The translations under genes were made by a program, and so were the position numbers. Positions 27,837-36,601 of a stretch of DNA of 64,000 nt are shown here, piece after piece; positions within the stretch are counted from its first letter, which is position 1, and every line of letters starts with the position of its first letter. Source of the stretch: Candidatus Binatota bacterium (lineage in GTDB: Bacteria > Desulfobacterota > Binatia > UBA1149); the NCBI GenBank assembly GCA_012960245.1, contig DUBO01000060.1, positions 1-64,000 on the forward strand, read 5' to 3'. The notes under the pieces are model-generated. The model was not told the origin of the DNA. It did no database searches and worked only from the letters and a program-made list of their open reading frames with translations.

Positions 27837-28630
27837 GGGAGCAACACCGCCATCCTCACGATAATGAAATCAAACATGATTACCAGAACAAAGCTCCATA
27901 CCACCGACTGGGTCGTCGATGCTGCAACACCGGCCGTACCGCCACGGGTTCGCAGTCCGAACGCGCAGGAAACCGCGGCGATGGTAACACCGAACACTAC
28001 TCCCTTGACCAGCCCCACCACGATGTCTTGCATGGCTATTTCGCTCACGAGGTTGTCCCAGAACAAGGCCAGCGAGATGTTGATGGCGGGGTCGAGTTGC
28101 ACAGCCAGGCAACCGCCGAGTATGCCTACGGCGTCGGCGTAGAGAATCAAGACCGGCAGGGACAAGGCCATAGCTGTGACCCTGGGCGTTACCAGGTAGC
28201 GCTCGGGGTCGATGTCCATGGTGCGCAGCGCGCTCACCTCGTCGTAGACCGCCATCGAACCGATCTGGGCAGTGATCGAAGAGCCCACGCGACCGGCAAC
28301 GAGAAAAGCTATCAGGACTGGCCCCAGTTCCTTTGTCATTGACAGCCCGACTATGGATCCCAGCACTTCCTGGGAGTAGTTGACCAGCTGGTCGGCAGTC
28401 TGCACCACCAGTACCATCCCGATGAAGAAGGCTACAAGAGATGCGATGGGCAGAGTTTCGCTGCCAACGATTATCATCTGTTCGACGATGCGCGTGCGTT
28501 CTCGCCACAAAGAGCGCGGTCCCGGGATAGATCGCCTGAGCAACAGCAACACCTCGCCCAACATGGAAAGGGTGTTGAGCACGATCCTGCCGCATCGTTG
28601 CAGGACTCCTACTGAACTGACCTCCGTCAC
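27833..28630 (-). CDS. mlaE: MCE-system permease (MlaE-like)
   Basis: This 265-residue integral membrane protein belongs to the MlaE/DUF140 family. It shows MVLVVQTADQLVNY, the highly conserved TKELGPVLIAFLVAGRVGSS, ITAQIGSMAVYDEVSALRTM and five to six TM helices. It forms the membrane core of the lipid-transport complex with MlaF and MlaD. The GTG start overlaps the stop of the upstream repeat protein (GTGA), so these two products are made in a coupled manner. Confidence 0.9.
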   Translation of the reverse strand: MTEVSSVGVLQRCGRIVLNTLSMLGEVLLLLRRSIPGPRSLWRERTRIVEQMIIVGSETLPIASLVAFFIGMVLVVQTADQLVNYSQEVLGSIVGLSMTKELGPVLIAFLVAGRVGSSITAQIGSMAVYDEVSALRTMDIDPERYLVTPRVTAMALSLPVLILYADAVGILGGCLAVQLDPAINISLALFWDNLVSEIAMQDIVVGLVKGVVFGVTIAAVSCAFGLRTRGGTAGVAASTTQSVVWSFVLVIMFDFIIVRMAVLLP

Positions 28631-30009
28631 GAGCTGGATCTTCCTGCCGAAAATTCAATGGGGCCGTGCCAACTGCCTTTCCGCCTGCCGGCAAATCCCC
28701 ATAGCAGCTCGAAATCCAACGCTTGATCGATCTCTTCCCGCTGCCAGGCCACCAACGTCCACAGGGGAGAGTATAGAGCTTCGACCGTGCTGTTAAACGG
28801 AAAGAGGGCTTCAAGCAGGGCGGGCGAATGGCCCGAGCGTTTGCCGTGCCCCGAAATATCCTTAACCAGGCCCAGAATAGTGGTGGCCTCGTGGTAGGAG
28901 GACGGATCATCGGCGTGCTGCTTGGTGACGTGCCTGCCGACCACGAACAAGCCGCTCCAGGACTGTCGGCTATTGTTTTCGTTATGCTCGTTCCGGTAAC
29001 GCAGCAGCGGCCAGGCGTAAAAAGACCGGTGTTGTCCCGCGCGCTTTGAGGTTTGCCAGAAAGGAAACAGCCTCGTGGTGAGCAGCTCTCCGCTGTCGAG
29101 ATCACGCTGTGTCATGACCAGGGGCCAGGGTGCCGACACGGTTCGCACACGCTCGTCGTAGTCCTCGGTGACCGAGAACAGGGGAATGCCCAGCAGGGGC
29201 AGCCAGGCCCTGTGCTTGCGAGAAGGTGAATCGATTGACGCGTACAGGGGCCAGTGGAGCCTTGATACCTGCGTGGTGCCGTCGCGCTCTATGGTGGTGG
29301 ACTTCACCCAGGTGGGCCACAGGAAGTAACTCGAGCTTTCCTTGCCCTCGATCTTCCACTTGCCGGCCAATGGCCACAGTCGCGTGCCCGATGCACGTGG
29401 CCCGCTTATGGTCGAAAAGAACGGAAATCCGTACCAGCGCCTGACCTCGAGGTCGCGGGTGACAGAAAGGTAGAGCGGAAAGGCGGCCAGACGGATGCTG
29501 TCAAATCCCAGCAGTCCTTGGAAGTCACCGTAGATGGGCAGTACGGAGAGGCTCCGACCCCGGTCACTGCGATTGCGATAGAAGACCAGTGGTCGCAACT
29601 GCAACGAATGATCACGCACCCGCGCACGATGGGTGCCGTCGGCAGACTGTTTGCTCTTGAGCCCTGGGTCTCCCACGTGCCAATAGCTGCGAAGGTCGTC
29701 GATAAAAAAAGACGCGAGGTTGATGCGGCTGTGGCCGGGGCCAGCTTGCCAGGAGAACAATGGGTAGAAAACATCGGCCCGGGCAACGGTGGAGTGCCGG
29801 CGCATACTGATCAGGGGGCGTAGCACCCAGGCGCTGCGGGCTCCTTCGCGTTGCCACGAGAAAAGGGGCCCGGCCAGGTCAAGACGACTGCTATCGGCTG
29901 TGGATTCCCAGGAGAACAGCGGCCAAAGGCGGTAGCGCGACGCGTCGGCCGCCCCGCTTGATGCCGCCACTATCATGGCGGCCAAGAGCAATGTGATCAC
30001 AGATTTCAA
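28627..30009 (-). CDS. Exported protein built from repeated W/F-P-L-F/Y motifs, in the MCE operon
   Basis: I do not recognise a named family. The 460-residue product has a signal peptide (VITLLLAAMIVAASSGAADA) and then a string of short repeating motifs: LWPLFSW, GPLFSWQ, FYPLFSW, LRPLVFY, VLPIYGD, AFPLYLS, GFPFFST, LWPLAGKW, LWPTWVK, HWPLYAS, IPLFSV, PWPLVMT, LFPFWQT and AWPLLRY. Spacing is about 20-40 residues, with many aromatic and charged residues between. The alternation suggests beta-hairpins, possibly an outer-membrane barrel or amphipathic surface. Coupling to mlaE and location upstream of mlaEFD suggest a lipid-acceptor or outer-membrane partner. The start is a TTG. Confidence 0.6.
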   Translation of the reverse strand: MKSVITLLLAAMIVAASSGAADASRYRLWPLFSWESTADSSRLDLAGPLFSWQREGARSAWVLRPLISMRRHSTVARADVFYPLFSWQAGPGHSRINLASFFIDDLRSYWHVGDPGLKSKQSADGTHRARVRDHSLQLRPLVFYRNRSDRGRSLSVLPIYGDFQGLLGFDSIRLAAFPLYLSVTRDLEVRRWYGFPFFSTISGPRASGTRLWPLAGKWKIEGKESSSYFLWPTWVKSTTIERDGTTQVSRLHWPLYASIDSPSRKHRAWLPLLGIPLFSVTEDYDERVRTVSAPWPLVMTQRDLDSGELLTTRLFPFWQTSKRAGQHRSFYAWPLLRYRNEHNENNSRQSWSGLFVVGRHVTKQHADDPSSYHEATTILGLVKDISGHGKRSGHSPALLEALFPFNSTVEALYSPLWTLVAWQREEIDQALDFELLWGFAGRRKGSWHGPIEFSAGRSSS

Positions 30010-30018
30010 CGCTACTGT

Positions 30019-30438
30019 TCACCGCTCAATCGTGACTCTCTTCAGCTCTCTGGCACGCAACTGAAGAAGGCCGGCCGCGGTGGTTCCATAAAAGGAAGTC
30101 GAGTCTCGTATCTCCAGCTCGACCTCAGCGCCTTCGACGGGAGCCACCGTTACCGTCAGGAAGGTGTCATCGTCGTCCGCAAACTCGAGGCCCGCCACCT
30201 GGGCGAAGTCCACGCGTAGGGTCCCGCGGCCGAGCTTTCCCGACAGCGCTGTCTCACCCGCGAGGTTGAATGCGGAAACCTTGTAGCTTCTGCCGTCTAT
30301 GTCTTCGAGGGTAGCGTCGTAGTTGACCTTGGGGTTGGTGAGCGACGACGGGCCCGACTCGCCTCCCATGGCGCAGAGGAGGACCCACGTTGCCACGAGG
30401 CAGCAGGGCAGGGCTATTTGTTTAATAAGTTTTGGCAT
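30019..30438 (-). CDS. Small exported protein, first gene of the MCE operon
   Basis: This 139-residue product starts at an ATG (30438) preceded by AGGAAACC. It has a hydrophobic N-terminus (IALPCCLVATWVLLCAMG). The mature part is beta-rich (YDATLEDIDGRSYKVSAFNL, TLRVDFAQVAGLEFADDDDT, FLTVTVAPVEGAEVELEIRD). No family is recognised. It precedes the repeat protein by nine bases and probably belongs to the same transcript, so a role in envelope lipid transport is inferred from context only. Confidence 0.55.
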   Translation of the reverse strand: MPKLIKQIALPCCLVATWVLLCAMGGESGPSSLTNPKVNYDATLEDIDGRSYKVSAFNLAGETALSGKLGRGTLRVDFAQVAGLEFADDDDTFLTVTVAPVEGAEVELEIRDSTSFYGTTAAGLLQLRARELKRVTIER

Positions 30439-30583
30439 AGGGGTTTCCTTCAGCGGGGGCGGCAGTTTCTGTGCTTCCGCGGCTGTACTCCAGCAACGAA
30501 TATAGCCACACCCTCGCATTTGAGGTCCATAGCCCCCCGTTTGCGCAGTCACAACCGTTTTGCGTGTTGCCGTGCGCATTGCG

Positions 30584-30612
30584 TTTACATGGATCTTTTC
30601 AGGCGCTAATAC
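30584..30612 (+). promoter_or_regulatory. Sigma70-like promoter upstream of acs
   Basis: TTTACA at 30584-30589, a 17-base spacer, and TAATAC at 30607-30612 place a probable transcription start near 30619 and an 80-base leader before the acs start. TGGGGGAG provides the ribosome binding site. Confidence 0.55.
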
Positions 30613-30700
30613 TGGTCAGACAGGTATTCGCTGGCCTGGGCCGTAAAAAATATCAGCTATCCGCGGGGGCGCGAACGGCACCCCCTCAGATGGGGGAGAC

Positions 30701-32650
30701 ATGACGGAAAAGAACATAGAATCGTTACTGCACGAGGATCGCCGCTTCGAGCCACCTGTAAAATTTGCCTCGGCTGCGCGGGTAGGCAACCGCGAAGAGT
30801 ACGACGCGATACGCAGCAAGGCGGCCGCTGACCCCGAGGCATTCTGGGCTTCCATAGCCGAAGAATTGCACTGGTTTCGTAAGTGGGACGAGGTGCTCGA
30901 TTGGAGTAACCCTCCGTTTGCCAAGTGGTTTGTGGGCGCAAAAACCAACATCAGCCACAACTGTCTCGACCGCAACCTGGACCGCGGCCTTGGCGATAAG
31001 AACGCGATTATCTGGGAAGGCGAGCCGGGTGATCGCCGCGAAATAAGTTACTCAGAACTGCACGCAAGCGTGTGCGAGTTTGCCGGGGCGTTGCTGGCCA
31101 AGGGAATCAAGGCCGGCGACCGCATCGCCCTGTATATGCCGATGGTGCCCGAACTGGCGATTGCCATGCTCGCTTGTGCCCGCATCGGCGCTACTCACTC
31201 AATCGTGTTCGGTGGTTTCTCGGCTGATTCTCTGCGCGACAGGATCAACGATGCCGAGGCAGCCATGGTTATAACCGCCGACGGCGGTTGGCGGCGCGGC
31301 AAGGTGCTCGCGCTCAAGGATATCGTTGACGACGCCGTCGTGCAGTGCCCCAGCGTGAAGAACGTGATCGTTCTCAAGCGCTGCGAAAACGACGTGGCCT
31401 GGGACGACGAGCGCGACACCTGGTGGCACGACGCGGTGGCTGGAGTGGAGCCGCTGGAGGCGGCCGCTGAGCTCGACGCTGAGCACCCGCTTTTTATCCT
31501 CTACACATCGGGTACCACCGGCAAGCCGAAAGGAGTTGTTCACAGTACCGGCGGCTACATGACCCAGGCCTACATCACCACCCGTTGGATCTTCGATCTC
31601 AAGGACGATGACATTTACTGGTGCACCGCTGACATCGGTTGGGTTACCGGCCACAGCTACATCGTTTATGGCCCGCTCATCAACGGGGCCACTGTTGTCA
31701 TGTACGAAGGCGCTCCCGATACGCCGGGCAAGGACCGGTTCTGGGATATCGTGGAGCGCTACGGCGTGACGGTTCTCTACACCGCACCTACCGCCATAAG
31801 GACCTTCATGAAGTGGGGCGACGAACTGCCGGCCTCTCACGATTTGTCGAGCCTGAGGCTGCTGGGAACGGTGGGCGAGCCCATCAATCCCGAGGCGTGG
31901 ATGTGGTACCGCAGGGTGATAGGCGGCGACCGCTGCCCGATTGTTGATACCTGGTGGCAGACCGAGACCGGCGCGATCATGATCAGCCCGGTCCCCGGAG
32001 CGGTGACCACCAAGCCGGGTTCGGCGACGCTGCCTTTTCCGGGCATAGACGCCGAGGTCGTTGATGGCGACGGCCAGCCGGTCGCAGTCAACCAGGGCGG
32101 CCTGCTCGTCATACGCAAGCCCTGGCCGGGTATGTTGAGAACGATCTACGGCGACCCCGAGCGTTTCAAGGAACAGTACTGGACTCGCATGCCGGGAATG
32201 TATTTTGCTGGCGACGGCGCCCGTCGTGACGAAGACGGTTATTTCTGGATCATGGGTCGAATCGACGACGTGATGAACGTATCGGGACACCGGCTGGGTA
32301 CGATGGAAGTGGAAAGTGCGCTGGTCAGTCACGAAGCAGTCACCGAGGCGGCGGTAGTAGGCCGTCCCGATGACGTAAAGGGCGAGGCCGTCGCGGCCTT
32401 CGTCACCCTGGGGCCCGGTTACGAGGGCGACGACGAGCTGGTGGCCGCGCTGCGGACCCACGTGGGCAAGGAGATAGGCGCCTTCGCAAAACCCGATGAT
32501 ATTCGCTTCACAGACGCGCTGCCGAAGACGCGAAGTGGTAAGATAATGCGACGATTGTTGCGTGACATTGCCGCCGGCCGGGACGAAGTGGGCGATACCA
32601 CGACGCTCGAGGACTACTCGGTGCTCGCCAGCCTGCGCGAAGACGACTAA
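30701..32650 (+). CDS. acs: Acetyl-CoA synthetase
   Basis: This 649-residue AMP-forming acyl-CoA ligase has the adenylation motif [20 protein letters not shown] and the acetyl-CoA synthetase blocks [39 protein letters not shown] and [16 protein letters not shown]. The C-terminal [14 protein letters not shown] includes the acetylation-regulated Lys (SGKIMRR). It activates acetate to acetyl-CoA in the cytoplasm. Together with ethylmalonyl-CoA mutase elsewhere in the window it is consistent with C2 assimilation, although that link is inferred. Length is normal for the family. Confidence 0.95.
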   Translation: MTEKNIESLLHEDRRFEPPVKFASAARVGNREEYDAIRSKAAADPEAFWASIAEELHWFRKWDEVLDWSNPPFAKWFVGAKTNISHNCLDRNLDRGLGDKNAIIWEGEPGDRREISYSELHASVCEFAGALLAKGIKAGDRIALYMPMVPELAIAMLACARIGATHSIVFGGFSADSLRDRINDAEAAMVITADGGWRRGKVLALKDIVDDAVVQCPSVKNVIVLKRCENDVAWDDERDTWWHDAVAGVEPLEAAAELDAEHPLFILYTSGTTGKPKGVVHSTGGYMTQAYITTRWIFDLKDDDIYWCTADIGWVTGHSYIVYGPLINGATVVMYEGAPDTPGKDRFWDIVERYGVTVLYTAPTAIRTFMKWGDELPASHDLSSLRLLGTVGEPINPEAWMWYRRVIGGDRCPIVDTWWQTETGAIMISPVPGAVTTKPGSATLPFPGIDAEVVDGDGQPVAVNQGGLLVIRKPWPGMLRTIYGDPERFKEQYWTRMPGMYFAGDGARRDEDGYFWIMGRIDDVMNVSGHRLGTMEVESALVSHEAVTEAAVVGRPDDVKGEAVAAFVTLGPGYEGDDELVAALRTHVGKEIGAFAKPDDIRFTDALPKTRSGKIMRRLLRDIAAGRDEVGDTTTLEDYSVLASLREDD

Positions 32651-32671
32651 CGGGAACTTAAGGGGAAATCG

Positions 32672-34093
32672 GTGGGCTTACAGTTTTACGACACCAGGGC
32701 GCGTTACAAACGCGATTTTGAACCACTGCAGGACGGCCGAGTTTCGCTGTACACCTGCGGGGTCACGGTCTACGACCGTTGCCACGTGGGCCACGCGCGT
32801 TCGCTGATATTTTTTGACACGGTCGTGCGTTACCTGCGTTGGCGCGGTTGGGACGTTTGCTTCGTGCGCAACATCACCGATATTGACGACAAGATCATCG
32901 CCCGCGCCGCAGAGAACGGTGAGCCTTGGCAGGAACTGACTGCGCGTTTCATCGATTCCATGCATGCGGACCTTGATCGCCTGGGTTGTGGACGGCCCGA
33001 CGTTGAACCACGCGCGACCGACCACATAGAAGAAATGCTCGAGCTTGTAGCCCGGCTCGAAGAGCAGGGGCTGGCCTATGCCGTGGGAGACGGCGACGTG
33101 TATTTTTCTGTTGGCGACTGGCCCGCCTACGGCGCGCTCTCCGGGCGCAATCTCGACGAGTTGCAGGCCGGCGCGCGGGTCGAGGTGGACGCTAGAAAGA
33201 AAGGTCCCATGGACTTTGCGCTATGGAAGTCGAGCAACCCGGGAGAGCCTTGCTGGCCGAGCCAATGGGGCGAAGGGCGACCCGGCTGGCACCTGGAGTG
33301 CTCGGCCATGAGCGCGCGCTATCTTGGCCGACCCTTTGATATTCACGGTGGTGGCGAGGACCTCATCTTTCCTCACCACGAAAACGAACTCGCCCAGTCC
33401 TGCGGCGCGGCCGGGGGCGACGAATTCGCCCGTTACTGGATGCACCACGCCTTCGTGCGCATAGATCACGAGAAGATGTCCAAGTCCCTGGGCAATGTCT
33501 TCGCGATAGAGGACGTTCTGCAGGAAGTCGAGGCCGAGGGCCTGCGCCTTCACCTGCTCTCTACTCACTACCGCAGCCCTCTTGATTTCAGTCCAGACGG
33601 AATCGACGAATCGACACGCGCACTGCTGAGGATTTACGAGACGATTGCCCGTGCCGATGAAGCGGGGGCGGTGGACCCCGGCTTTGACTTCAGCAGTCCC
33701 GAGGTAGCCCGCCTGGTCGATTTGATGGACGATGATTTCAATACCGCGCGAGCGATCGCGCTGGCCTTTGATGCAATGAGAGACTGCAACCGCGAACTCG
33801 ATGCCGGCAACCTGCGCGCGGCCTCCTCGGCCCGCGGCGTCCTTGCGGCTGTGGGTGCGGCGGTGGGTCTGTTTGAGCAGGACCCGGCGGCGTATCTCTC
33901 CGATTATCGCGAACGTGCCGCTCAAAGCGGGGGCGTGGACGCCGGCCTGGTCGAAGAGCTCGTCGCTGCACGCGTGCAGGCCCGTGCCGATAAGGACTTT
34001 CAGAAAGCTGACACCCTCAGGGACCAACTGGTCGAGATGGGCGTCGTGCTCGAAGACGGGCCCGACGGAACCAGCTGGAAGCTTGAGCGCTGA
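32672..34093 (+). CDS. cysS: Cysteinyl-tRNA synthetase
   Basis: This 473-residue class I aminoacyl-tRNA synthetase has the HIGH motif as CHVGHARS (about residues 37-44), the zinc-ligand Cys29 in YTCGVTVYD, the MSKSLGN ATP site (HEKMSKSLGN) and the second zinc region HLECSAMSARYLG. It charges tRNA-Cys. GTG 32672 is the start, 21 bases after acs. It is nearly the usual family length (about 460-480 residues). Confidence 0.95.
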   Translation: MGLQFYDTRARYKRDFEPLQDGRVSLYTCGVTVYDRCHVGHARSLIFFDTVVRYLRWRGWDVCFVRNITDIDDKIIARAAENGEPWQELTARFIDSMHADLDRLGCGRPDVEPRATDHIEEMLELVARLEEQGLAYAVGDGDVYFSVGDWPAYGALSGRNLDELQAGARVEVDARKKGPMDFALWKSSNPGEPCWPSQWGEGRPGWHLECSAMSARYLGRPFDIHGGGEDLIFPHHENELAQSCGAAGGDEFARYWMHHAFVRIDHEKMSKSLGNVFAIEDVLQEVEAEGLRLHLLSTHYRSPLDFSPDGIDESTRALLRIYETIARADEAGAVDPGFDFSSPEVARLVDLMDDDFNTARAIALAFDAMRDCNRELDAGNLRAASSARGVLAAVGAAVGLFEQDPAAYLSDYRERAAQSGGVDAGLVEELVAARVQARADKDFQKADTLRDQLVEMGVVLEDGPDGTSWKLER

Positions 34094-34103
34094 GCAGCAA
34101 GCC

Positions 34104-35069
34104 ATGCAACGCCAGCACGTACATAGCAGGGTTATTGACTATGAGGCCCGCCCCTTGGCTGGCGGAGATCTGGCCCTCGAGGCCAAGCTCTGTGATATAC
34201 GACGCGTGGCTTTCCAGGGAGTGCTGCACGACAAGGTGATCACGCCGGGGATAATCCACGACGTTGAACTGGACCTGCGCGTCGACAAGGAGCGTGTGTT
34301 GCGCGATTCGTCGTTCAAGATGTACACAGTCCCGTTTCCTGACGCAGTGCAGCACGGCGGTACTTGCTGCCAGGACATCCTGGGCGCTTTTGACGGCCTG
34401 GTAGGGGTAAGGGTCGACGAGCGCATGAATCGTAACGTGATGGCGCTTGTAGGTGGTCCTCGGGGCTGTTTTCACGGGCAGACCCTCGCGATCGGGGCCT
34501 TGCCGGTGATCAACGAGGCTCTTGGCGGCGACCAGCCGAGAAGGGTGGCCAGGCACCTGCTCATAGACGGTTACAACTACGGGGCCACCGGCGTGACGCT
34601 GGAGGCCAGCATGATAGACAGCGAGCTGCCCGATGACCTGTCTGCCGGTCCCATGGGCGAAGTGATAGTCGAGGCAGACTTGAGCATATCGTTTGAAGTC
34701 ACTGATTTTGTTTACAAAATGCCCGTAGCCACCTTGCGCTGCCCGGCCGCCGGGATTGACGGAGAAGTACCGCTGGCCGACCGGCTCGACGGCCTGCGCA
34801 TGGCTCCAGGGGTTTTTGCCGATCTCAGAAGGCGCCTGCCAGGGGGTCGCGAATCGGAGCTGTTGACGCAGCTTTTGAGCATGATGATCCCGGTCACGAT
34901 CCAGGCTTCTATTGCCCAGCGAGCCCGTATGGGGCGGCCACCGGGTCCGGACGCAGACAACAAAGGTAGTCTCGGACAGGTGGACAGTTGCCACATGTGG
35001 GCCGAGGGTGGGGCCCTGGATCTCAAGGTCAGGGAAGCCCTGGCCGAGCGCCTCGCTACTGAAAAATAA
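34104..35069 (+). CDS. DUF2889-family protein
   Basis: This 321-residue protein contains the conserved block FQGVLHDKVITPGIIHDVEL, the CCQDILGAFDGLVGVRVDE region and GGPRGCFHGQTLAIGALPVI. These match DUF2889, a family of unknown biochemical function often found in operons of aromatic or CoA-thioester metabolism in proteobacteria. I start at ATG 34104, since upstream in-frame residues overlap cysS. The product is likely cytoplasmic. No signal peptide is seen. Confidence 0.65.
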   Translation: MQRQHVHSRVIDYEARPLAGGDLALEAKLCDIRRVAFQGVLHDKVITPGIIHDVELDLRVDKERVLRDSSFKMYTVPFPDAVQHGGTCCQDILGAFDGLVGVRVDERMNRNVMALVGGPRGCFHGQTLAIGALPVINEALGGDQPRRVARHLLIDGYNYGATGVTLEASMIDSELPDDLSAGPMGEVIVEADLSISFEVTDFVYKMPVATLRCPAAGIDGEVPLADRLDGLRMAPGVFADLRRRLPGGRESELLTQLLSMMIPVTIQASIAQRARMGRPPGPDADNKGSLGQVDSCHMWAEGGALDLKVREALAERLATEK

Positions 35070-35152
35070 GCGGCAGCGCTTGGGCATGGCCGCGAGTGAT
35101 GCTAAAAGAACCTTACCGTCTGCAACGGCGGAAAGCGGAGGAGTTTAGAGAA

Positions 35153-35302
35153 ATGGGACGTAGCGCAATTCTGGCAATGGTGGCACTGGCGATGGTGTTG
35201 TCGGTATCGGCCTGTAAGAAGACCGGCGATGAGGCTGCGCCTGACGCCGGCATGGAGACCCCTAGCGAGCCCGCGCCGGCACCCGACGCGCCGGAGACCT
35301 GA
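35153..35302 (+). CDS. Small lipoprotein
   Basis: This 49-residue product has the lipoprotein signal ILAMVALAMVLSVSAC-K with lipobox LSVSAC, followed by a short Pro/Glu/Ala-rich tail. A strong GGAGGAG ribosome binding site precedes ATG 35153 at suitable spacing. Such small lipoproteins often anchor or decorate the outer membrane; no specific function can be assigned. It stops three bases before the TTG of the next gene, so it may be coupled to it. Confidence 0.65.
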   Translation: MGRSAILAMVALAMVLSVSACKKTGDEAAPDAGMETPSEPAPAPDAPET

Positions 35303-35305
35303 CCC

Positions 35306-36592
35306 TTGGCCGGGGACGGGCGCGAACTGGGTCGCCGTTCCTTTTTAGCGCGGGCCGGTGCCGCTGGTTCTGCGCTGGGCGTATTGGGGGGCATACGCTC
35401 ACTACTGCGTTACCAGACCCAGGCCTACCTGCTACGCGAAGCCCCGGTGCAGGCCGATGAGCCACGCGCCCAGTGGGAGGGGGCCTCGGTAAAATCCTAT
35501 CGACCGCTCGGTCGTACGGGCTGGCAGATGTCCGATATCTCTTTCGGCAGTGGCGGCCTCAGGGATCCCGACGTACTGCGCCTGGCCCTCGACAGGGGCA
35601 TCAACTACGTAGACACGTCGCCTGATTACTCCGACTCCATGAGCGAACAGGCCGTGGGCGAGGCCGTGCAGGGGCGGCGCGACAAGGTCTTTATCGCGTC
35701 AAAGTTCTGCACTCCCGATGGGCATCTCGACGCCGACACCCCGGTGGCCAAAATCATCGAGGCGGTAGAACAGAGCCTGGGCCGCTTGCGCACCGACTAC
35801 GTGGACCTGCTGCACGTGCACGCCTGTAACTCGGTAGATCGGCTCATGGCGCCGACCTTTCACGAGGCCTTTGATCGCCTCAAGGAGCAGGGGAAGGCTC
35901 GCTTCATGGGCGTTTCGAGTCACACGCCCAAGCTCGAAGAGGTGATGGCCCGTGCCGTGGAGAGTGATCGCTTCGACGTAATCATGCCGGCCTACAACTT
36001 CCGCCACTGGCCGGCACTGCGTGCAACAATCGACCGTGCCCACGAGAAACAGGTGGGCGTGGTCGCGATGAAGACGCTAAAGGGCGCCTACCACACGGTG
36101 CTGGGTGAGTTCAAGGGCGATGAACGGGCGAGTTTTACACAGGCTGCGTTCAAGTGGATCAACAATAACCCGGCCGTCTCGGGCCTGGTTGTTACCATCA
36201 AGAACGCTGCCCAGGTTGACGAGTATCTTTACGCTTCGGGTACGCGCATGGACCCCGCCGATCTGCTGGTGCTCAAGAAGTACGAGGACGCGGTATCGGG
36301 CAAGTACTGCCCGCCGGGCTGCGGCGACTGCCTTGAATCCTGCCCGTCAGACCTGCCGGTCAACGACGTGTTGCGCTACTCGACCTACTATCGCAACTAT
36401 GGCAACGAGCGCGAGGCGGTGGAACTTTACTCGCGATTGACCGAGGGCAGGGCTTTCGCCGAAACGGGTGGCACGCGCTCGATGGCCAGCGCTGCCGACT
36501 GCCTTGGCTGCTCGGCGCCCTGCGAGGCCGCTTGTCCCGAGGGCCTGCCGATTCGTAAGCTCATGGGGCAGGCCCACCGAACCCTTTCCTGA
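35306..36592 (+). CDS. Tat-exported aldo/keto reductase with C-terminal ferredoxin-like Fe-S domain
   Basis: This 428-residue protein has a twin-arginine signal (RRSFLARAGAAGSALGVLGG). The aldo/keto reductase barrel (~58-320) carries SFGSGGLRDPDVLRLALDRG, the acid Tyr in VDTSPDYSDS, Lys in IASKF and His in LLHVHACN. The C-terminus carries two Cys clusters, CPPGCGDCLESCP and CLGCSAPCEAACPEG, each of the C-x2/3-C-x2/3-C-x3-C type expected for [4Fe-4S] clusters. This AKR plus 4Fe-4S architecture is a known exported oxidoreductase class of unknown electron donor. The TTG at 35306 is preceded by GGAG. It follows the small lipoprotein. Confidence 0.8.
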   Translation: MAGDGRELGRRSFLARAGAAGSALGVLGGIRSLLRYQTQAYLLREAPVQADEPRAQWEGASVKSYRPLGRTGWQMSDISFGSGGLRDPDVLRLALDRGINYVDTSPDYSDSMSEQAVGEAVQGRRDKVFIASKFCTPDGHLDADTPVAKIIEAVEQSLGRLRTDYVDLLHVHACNSVDRLMAPTFHEAFDRLKEQGKARFMGVSSHTPKLEEVMARAVESDRFDVIMPAYNFRHWPALRATIDRAHEKQVGVVAMKTLKGAYHTVLGEFKGDERASFTQAAFKWINNNPAVSGLVVTIKNAAQVDEYLYASGTRMDPADLLVLKKYEDAVSGKYCPPGCGDCLESCPSDLPVNDVLRYSTYYRNYGNEREAVELYSRLTEGRAFAETGGTRSMASAADCLGCSAPCEAACPEGLPIRKLMGQAHRTLS

Positions 36593-36601
36593 GACCCGCC
36601 C

